Source: Amaranthus tricolor (taxonomy: Eukaryota > Streptophyta > Magnoliopsida > Caryophyllales > Amaranthaceae). From it: a DNA stretch of 64,000 nucleotides. Where the stretch lies: NCBI RefSeq assembly GCF_026212465.1, contig NC_080051.1:19114905-19178904 (forward strand), given 5' to 3'. Shown piece after piece: positions 57,595-64,000 of the stretch (the first letter of the stretch is position 1; the number at the start of each line of letters is the position of its first letter). The notes under the pieces were generated by a model. The model made no database searches. It was given only the letters and a program-made list of their open reading frames with translations, and was not told the DNA's origin. The translations under genes were made by a program, and so were the position numbers.

Positions 57595-60500
57595 ATGGCT
57601 GCCATTCCAAGCAATTCCGGCATCAAACCTCTCGATCCTATTCAAGATCCAGCTTCACCCTATTATCTTCATCCGAGTGATTCTCAACTTCTACTGGTTC
57701 CGATTCCCTTCAATGGCACTGGATTTAACGATTGGAAAAGATCTGTTACAATTACTCTTTCTTCCAAAAATAAACTTGCATTCATCAATGGTCAAATCCC
57801 ACAACCTACTTCTACTGATCCTAATTTCAAATCCTGGGAAAGAATTAATAGTACCATAATTTCTTGGTTGATGAAAGTTCTTGATCCACAAATCGCTAGA
57901 AGCGTATTATATTTCTCCACTGCACAAGAAATTTGGAACAATCTTGAAGAGCGATTTGGTATTACTTCTGGAACTCAGATCTATTCTCTCACCCAACAAA
58001 TCTTTGATATTGACCAAGGTTCTGATTGTCTATCCACCTATTTCACCAAGATTAAGATGTTATGGGACGAATTTGACGCTTCTAATCCTCTACCTACTTG
58101 TAATTGTTCCAATTGTACTTGTGGAATCAACAGCAAATTACTGAAAATGCAAGAAGAACAACGGTTAATCCTATTTCTTATGAAACTTAATCCTACCTAT
58201 AAAACCATTAGAGGTAATATACTCATGCAACAACCTTTACCTAGCATATCCTATGCTTATAGATTAATCATGCAAGAAGAGAAACATTCTGATTTAGTTT
58301 CCCATCTCAATTCTACCACTGATGAGGTTATTGGCCTTGCTGCTGTTAATAAGCAAAAGTTTTATAATACCAAAACACATACTGCCTCTGCATCTCACAA
58401 TAACCCCCATAAACCTCCTCCTTATGGTTTGAATAACATCAATACTCGCAAACCCCTTTTATTCTGCAATTACTGCAAAAAGCAAGGTCACACAAAAGAA
58501 AGTTGTTACAAATTGAATGGTTTCCCAAATACTTCTACAAGAGACAATTGGAACAACAAGAAGATTGTGGCTATGGTCCAAGCTGACAATCCTAACAACA
58601 ACTGCACTACCTCACCAACCCTCACAGTTGATCAATACAACCAACTTCTTACTCTTCTTGCTCAACATGACACTCACAGTGTTTCAATAAATGAGGCTAA
58701 TACTGATGAACACAATTGTCTTCTATCTGGTAAATCTTGCTTTCTTTCTATGATCAAATCTACCTGGATAATTGATAGTGGTGCTACTAATCATATGTGT
58801 TGTGATCTTTCTTTGTTTAAATCTTACATACCTATTCCTCATAACATTGATAATACTATCACCATCCCAAATGGTAAACTAATAAAAATTGCTCACAAAG
58901 GAACTGTTGTTTTAGGACCTGACCTCACTCTTACTGATGTTCTTCATGTTCCAGACTTTCATTTTAACCTTCTTTCTGTTACCAAACTCTGTAATGATAT
59001 GCATTGTTCCCTCATTTTTTCCCACAATTGTTGTTCTGTTCAGGGCCCTTCTCTGAAAAGGCCAATCTTGCTTGGTAAACTTGTTCAAGGTCTCTACAAT
59101 CTTGTTGACTTTCCTGAATCCAATCAACAGTGTCCTAAAGACTTTCCTACCTCTATATGCTGTGCTGCTTCAGATACTGAACAAACGAAGCTTTGGCATC
59201 TTAGACTTGGTCATGCTCCTTTCCCTGTTATCAAACACATTTTCCCTTCTCTAAATGTTTCTGACTGTACAAATAATTGTCTATGTAAAATTTGCCCTTC
59301 AGCAAGACAAACTAGATTTCCTTTTCCCAATAGTTCTATTAAAACACATAAGGCTTTTCAATTAATACACATGGATGTATGGGGACCTTATAAAAACTCC
59401 ACATACAACAAATGTAATTCTTTCCTCACAATTGTTGATGATTTTACCAGGACTACCTGGATTTTTCTCCTGAAAAACAGATCTCAAGTTCCTCTTATCT
59501 TTGAGTATTTTTATTCATATGTTGTTAATCAATTTCACAGTAATATTCAAAGTGTAAGAACTGACAATGCTCCTGAGTTATGTGCAGGCAAATTGAAAGC
59601 ATTTTATCACATTAAAGGTATCATTAACTATAAATCTTGCCCCAATACTCCACAACAAAATGGTGTTGTGGAAAGAAAACACAAACACTTATTAGAAACT
59701 GCAAGAGCTTTATATTTTCAATCTAATATTCCCATCAAATTTTGGGGTGAATGTGTTCTCACTGCTGCATATATTATTAACAGACTGCCACTACAAAGCC
59801 TAGGTAACATTTCTCCATATCAAAAACTGCTTAATATTCCTCCTAATATGGATCATCTAAAATGTTTTGGTTGCCTTTGCTATGCCTCAAATACTTCTCC
59901 CCATAAAACAAAATTTGATACAAGGGCTAATCCTTGTATATTTCTTGGTTATCCTAATAATCAGAAAGCCTACAAATTATATGATATCACTACACACACT
60001 ATAATCATATCCAGAGATGTTTATTTTTATGAAAAACACTATCCCTTTCACCAGCAATCAGTTCACACACATAATACACAACATTATCCCTTTTTCCTAC
60101 CTATTTCAACAACTGCAGACATACTTGTGGATGATCTTTTTCAAACACCAATATTTCCAGAGAATAATATAGCAGCTGAGAATATCATTTCTCACACTTA
60201 TGAACATACATCCCCATCTCAGACTCTTGATCTTTCAATAAGCAATATACCACATGATCACACCACACCTACACCTCCTATAAGACACTCTCACAGACCT
60301 ACTAAACCCCCAACTTATCTATCAGACTATGTTTGTAATAATGTTTCATGTGATGCTAACAACTGGTGTTCTATGATGTCTTATCATGCTCTCACTAATT
60401 CACAGCAATGTCTTATGGCTCATTTCACCTCTTTTACTGAACCTACTTCATACAAAATAGCTTCAAAAGACCCTAAATGGGTTCATGCTATGAAGCAAGA

Positions 60501-62030
60501 ATTACAAGCATTATCTGAAAATAAAACTTGGATATTAGTTGAGCTACCTAAAAATAAGAAACCTATAGGAAGTAAATGGGTTTATAAAATAAAGCTTAAT
60601 GCTGATGGCTCAATTGAAAGATACAAAGCCAGGTTAGTAGCCAAAGGTTATAATCAAAAGCATGGTATTGACTATGAAGAAACATTCTCTCCTGTTGTAA
60701 AAATGGCTACAGTAAGGAGCCTTCTAGCCCTTGCTGTGCATCATCACTGGAACATATTTCAACTAGATATCAATAATGCTTTTCTTCATGGTGATCTACA
60801 TGAGGAAATATATATGAAGGTTCCAGATGGTTTTCCAAATCCACAAAACCAGGTATGTTTACTTAAAAAGTCTTTATATGGTCTTAAGCAAGCATCAAGG
60901 CAATGGTTTCATAAATTACAGATTTCTTTAAAAGCTCAAGACTTTGTTCAATCTAAAAATGATTATAGCCTTTTCATTAAGAAGGATAGTAAAAACATTA
61001 CAATTGTTGCTGTGTATGTTGATGATATTATTATAACTGGCAATAATATTGACTGTATCTCTCAACTCAAAGATCATCTCCATGCTACCTTTAGTATTAA
61101 AGACTTAGGCATTTTGCATTATTTTTTAGGCTTGGAAGTTAACTATATTGATGCAGGCATTTTTCTTTCTCAAGCAAAGTTCACCAAAGATCTCCTCAAA
61201 GAATCCAAAAATCAAAATTTTAAATCTGTTGTTACTCCTCTTCCGCAAAATCTAAAATTGTCAAATGATCAGGGACAATTATATGAGGATGCCAGTTATT
61301 ATAGAACCATGGTTGGTAAACTAAATTTTTTAACTAACACTAGGCCAGACCTAGCCTTTACTGTCCAATATCTTAGCCAATTTATGCAGAATCCTCACAT
61401 CCCACATGCTTCAGCTCTACAACATACATTGAAGAACTCCAACTCCAAGGTATACTCATCAAGGGTTCTGATCAATTACAACTCCAAGCTTATTCTGATT
61501 CAGACTGGGCTTCATGTCCAAATAGCAGAAGATCCATCACAGGCTACATCTTGTTATTAGGCTCTTCTCCAATAAGCTGGAAATCCAAGAAGCAAGGGAC
61601 AGTCTCAAGATCATCCAGTGAAGCTGAGTACAGAGCAATGGCATCTGCAGCAAGTGAAGTCACTTGGCTTGTAAGACTATTAGAAGAACTCCAACTCACT
61701 TCTTTGAAGCCTGTTCTACTGCACTGTGATAACATAAGTGCCATACATATTGCCAAGAACCCTGTATTCCATGAACGAACGAAGCACATCGACATAGACT
61801 GTCACTTCACTAGAGACAAGGTTCTAGAGGGTCTTCTTCAGCTGACTTATCTACCAACCATGAATCAATTGGCTGACGTTTTGACCAAAATTTTGCCATC
61901 ACACCAGCATTATCAGTTGATGAGCAAACTAGGCATGTCCTCCCTTCCTAGTTTGAGGGGGGGTGTTAATAATATAAGATATAATCCTATTAAATCTAAT
62001 AAAAAGGATGATATAAATACATGTACTTAG
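57595..62030 (+). pseudogene. Copia gag-pol polyprotein, frameshifted in RNase H
   Basis: The likely start is ATG 57595 (MAAIPSNSGIK); the frame is also open upstream from 57433, through the LTR end. Domains follow along the frame. A UBN2-type gag comes first. The zinc knuckle C-x2-C-x4-H-x4-C is at 58465-58506. The protease DSGAT is at 58774. Pre-integrase LWHLRLGH and the integrase core follow (HMDVWGPY, TDNAPE, NGVVERKHKH). The reverse transcriptase has QLDINNAFLHGD and YVDD at 61015-61026. At about 61425-61450 a small out-of-frame deletion shifts the frame, which stops at 61558-61560; the RNase H remainder (SSSEAEYRAM, HCDNISAIH) reads in another frame to 62030, inside the 3' LTR. All other domains look intact. 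Confidence 0.9.
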
Positions 62031-62207
62031 CCCCTTTGTAAAAAGATAGTTTTATTTTTCCTTTTCTTTAGTCTCTCCTTGATATATATATATCAATTAC
62101 TCATGTATAATCATATTATTAACTTTTACTTTCCTTTTTCAATAATATTGGTTTTCTTCTCTGTTGCTTGATTTCTCTGCAAATGGACTAAGCCTCCATC
62201 TTCAACA
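61964..62207 (+). repeat. 3' LTR
   Basis: No difference from the 5' LTR was found on reading, which points to recent insertion. Confidence 0.95.
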
Positions 62208-62212
62208 GATTG

Positions 62213-62700
62213 CTTCTGATTTTAACCTCTTCTCAAAGCACATAATCATTTAGCTTACTCATCTCGCACTAAGTATTTAATGTGGTCAATTATATCTTAC
62301 TGTTAATTTCTATTTTATAAGTTAAATATCTTTGTGGGGGAAATATCACAAAAGAATAGTTAGAAATCGTCTTCAATTACTTATCAAGAATTTTAAACGA
62401 CTTTTTAAGTGCTGCAAATAAATCTTCAGAGTGCCATCCACTTAATCTTATCAATTTAGAAATTTATTGTCATACACAAAAGAGACTACAAATATATAAC
62501 TTGATCTTTATTGATATTAACTCAAATATCATGAAAACTTATGCCAAATTTTCTAAATACAACATCAATATTTAAGTTATATAATAATTTTTAAAAAAAC
62601 AACATACTTCTATTTTTTATGCATGAAGATCCAACTATATTGGAAGCTTGGAATAACAAAGAATCTAGATACTAACTATTGGAGGTTTAATATGCTAAGA
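62213..62700. other. Non-coding DNA flanking the copia insertion
   Basis: No gene or element recognised. Confidence 0.4.
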
Positions 62701-62701
62701 C

Positions 62702-63075
62702 CACTACAAATAAATAACAAAATCGCGATGACACTTATAATCTTCATTTAATCGCTAAATTGGTAAAAAGTGGTTCGAGCGACGACCCAAGGGTAGACGC
62801 TAAATGAAAATTGGACGCCTAAACATCGCCAAAATTACGAAAATGGGGCGACGGCCCATGTGTAGTCGCCATGTGCGTTTTTTGGGGGCTACGATCTGAC
62901 TACGACCCTGTTTCATCGCCCAGATTTAAAAAAAAAAAAATTTCTAATTGTTTTTATTGCTGGGGCTTGAACCCTTAGCTACCAAACCATTATTTGAATA
63001 ATTATTGTTGTTGGAGCTTGAACCCTTAACCTCTAACATCAAGGTGCAACACTCCAACCACTAGGACACTTGTAA
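62702..63075. mobile_element. CACTA-like element end with subterminal GTCGCC motifs
   Basis: CACTACAAATAAATAACAAA at 62702 is a CACTA-type terminus. It is followed by many GGCGAC/GTCGCC and TCGCTAAA motifs in both orientations to about 62925. The other end is not found in the window; the element may extend through the minisatellite or beyond 64000. Confidence 0.5.
62960..63069 (-). tRNA. tRNA-like sequences (pseudo)
   Basis: On the minus strand 63069-63011 reads GTGTCCTAGTGGTTGGAGTG, an A-box-like start, and ends GGTTCAAGCTCC, a good B box. A second B-box-like GGTTCAAGCCCC lies at about 62961-62975. Acceptor pairing and a proper anticodon arm are lacking, so these are tRNA-derived or SINE-like remnants and not genes. 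Confidence 0.45.
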
Positions 63076-63137
63076 CTTAATAATTATTGTTATGTTGGTT
63101 TTATATTTATTACCTAATAACTTATACTTCAATGTTT

Positions 63138-63142
63138 TTATA

Positions 63143-63188
<46 letters not shown>
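63138..63188. repeat. (ATT)n microsatellite
   Basis: About 17 ATT triplets without interruption. Confidence 0.9.
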
Positions 63189-63189
<1 letters not shown>

Positions 63190-64000
63190 GAGTAATATTA
63201 GTATATAATTAGTCATATTACTATATAGTTAGTCGTATTACTGTATTATTAGTTTTGATAGGATATTATTAGTCGTACTTGTATAATATTAATATATTAT
63301 TAATCATATTAGTATATTAATATCCGTATTAGTGCATTATTAGTCGAATTAGTGTATTATTTATATATTTTAATTGTATTAGTGTATTGTTAGTCGAATT
63401 AATGCATTATTAGTATATTATTAGTTTTTTAGTCGTATTAGTGTAGTATTAATATATCGTATTAGTATATTATTAGTTTTAAAGTCGTATTAGTGTAGTA
63501 TTAATACATCGTATTAGTATATTATTAGTTGTATTGTCGTATTAGCATAGCATTAGTATATTATTAGTTGTGTAGTCGTATTAGTGTAGTATTAATATAT
63601 CGTATTAGTATATTATTATTTGTATAGTCGTATTAGTGTAGTATTAATATTTTATTAACCGTATTAGTGTAGTATTAATATATTATTAATCATATTAGTA
63701 TATTATTATTTGTACAAGTGTAGTACTAGTATATTATTAATTGTATTAGTATATAATTACTTGTATTAGTGTAATATTAGTAAATTATTAGTTGTGTAGT
63801 CATATTAGCGTAATATTTATATATTCTTAATCATATTAGTATATTGTTATTCGAATTAATGCATTATTAATATATTATTAGTTTTGTAGTAGTATTAATG
63901 TAGTATTAATATATTATTAATCGTATTAGTGTATTATTAGTTGAATTTAGTATCTTATTAATATATTATTAGTTGTGTAGTCGTATTAGAGTAAGACTAA
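63190..64000. repeat. Degenerate AT-rich minisatellite, continues past the window
   Basis: Blocks of TATTAGTCGTATTAGTGTAG and ATTAATATATTATTAGTTGT alternate through the whole interval. The best-kept higher-order unit is about 55-65 bases between 63420 and 63650. No coding potential. Confidence 0.8.

Larger units (their letters stand above)
57233..62207 (+). mobile_element. Full-length Ty1/copia retrotransposon, young
   Basis: Two 244-bp LTRs (57233-57476 and 61964-62207) read identical at a constant offset of 4731. The 5-bp target duplication GATTG is perfect (57228-57232 and 62208-62212). The primer-binding site TGGTATCAGATGC follows the left LTR and a polypurine tract GAGGGGGGG precedes the right LTR. 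The internal region has the copia order gag, protease, integrase, reverse transcriptase, RNase H. A reading-frame break lies at the start of RNase H, so this copy cannot make a complete polyprotein. Confidence 0.95.

Overview
This window looks like AT-rich nuclear DNA of a eudicot plant. It has plant-type split genes (two CHX cation/H+ antiporters and an RLCK-VII kinase, with GT-AG introns), plant-specific families (plant mobile domain, DUF7870-type methyltransferase-like protein) and a dense load of plant transposons. Base composition and element families are compatible with Caryophyllales, but that is an inference. No bacterial, organellar or CRISPR features are seen.

Layout. 1-3.8 kb: right part of a Mutator-like element (MULE) with a FAR1-type transposase fragment and a convergent, truncated plant-mobile-domain (PMD) gene, followed by AT-rich sequence with GC-rich palindromic arrays. 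3.8-11.5 kb: gene-poor DNA with several MITEs, a 91-bp tandem repeat and one possible 51-aa membrane peptide. 11.5-17.8 kb: a 5'-truncated LINE and a decayed Ty1/copia element. 18.1-19.5 kb: an intact single-exon DUF7870/FkbM-like membrane protein gene. 22.3-26.0 kb (+) and 33.3-37.1 kb (-): two intact three-exon CHX antiporter genes facing each other, with MITEs and a SINE in their introns. The 7 kb between them holds copia and LINE debris and a chimeric locus in which a copia LTR end, primer-binding site and gag start run in frame into a copy of a host gene. The apparent donor, a 208-aa gene for a C-terminally anchored membrane protein, lies at 39.2-39.9 kb on the minus strand. 40-45.7 kb: hAT and other MITEs, then a foldback MULE relative with a decayed tRNA-Ile at its loop. 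45.9-49.2 kb (-): an intact five-exon RLCK-VII (PBS1-like) kinase gene. 49.3-57 kb: gene-poor, several MITEs. 57.2-62.2 kb: a young copia element with LTRs that read identical and a perfect 5-bp target duplication, but a broken reading frame. 62.2-64 kb: a CACTA-like end with tRNA-like pieces, then a degenerate AT-rich minisatellite running off the window.

Host genes that look functional: the DUF7870 protein, two CHX genes, the 208-aa membrane protein and the RLCK. They do not form a pathway; the CHX pair is a local paralogous pair. The most unusual material is (i) the 34-bp double-palindrome arrays shared by the PMD-MULE and its foldback relative, (ii) the tRNA-derived core of that foldback, and (iii) the LTR-gag-host gene fusion.
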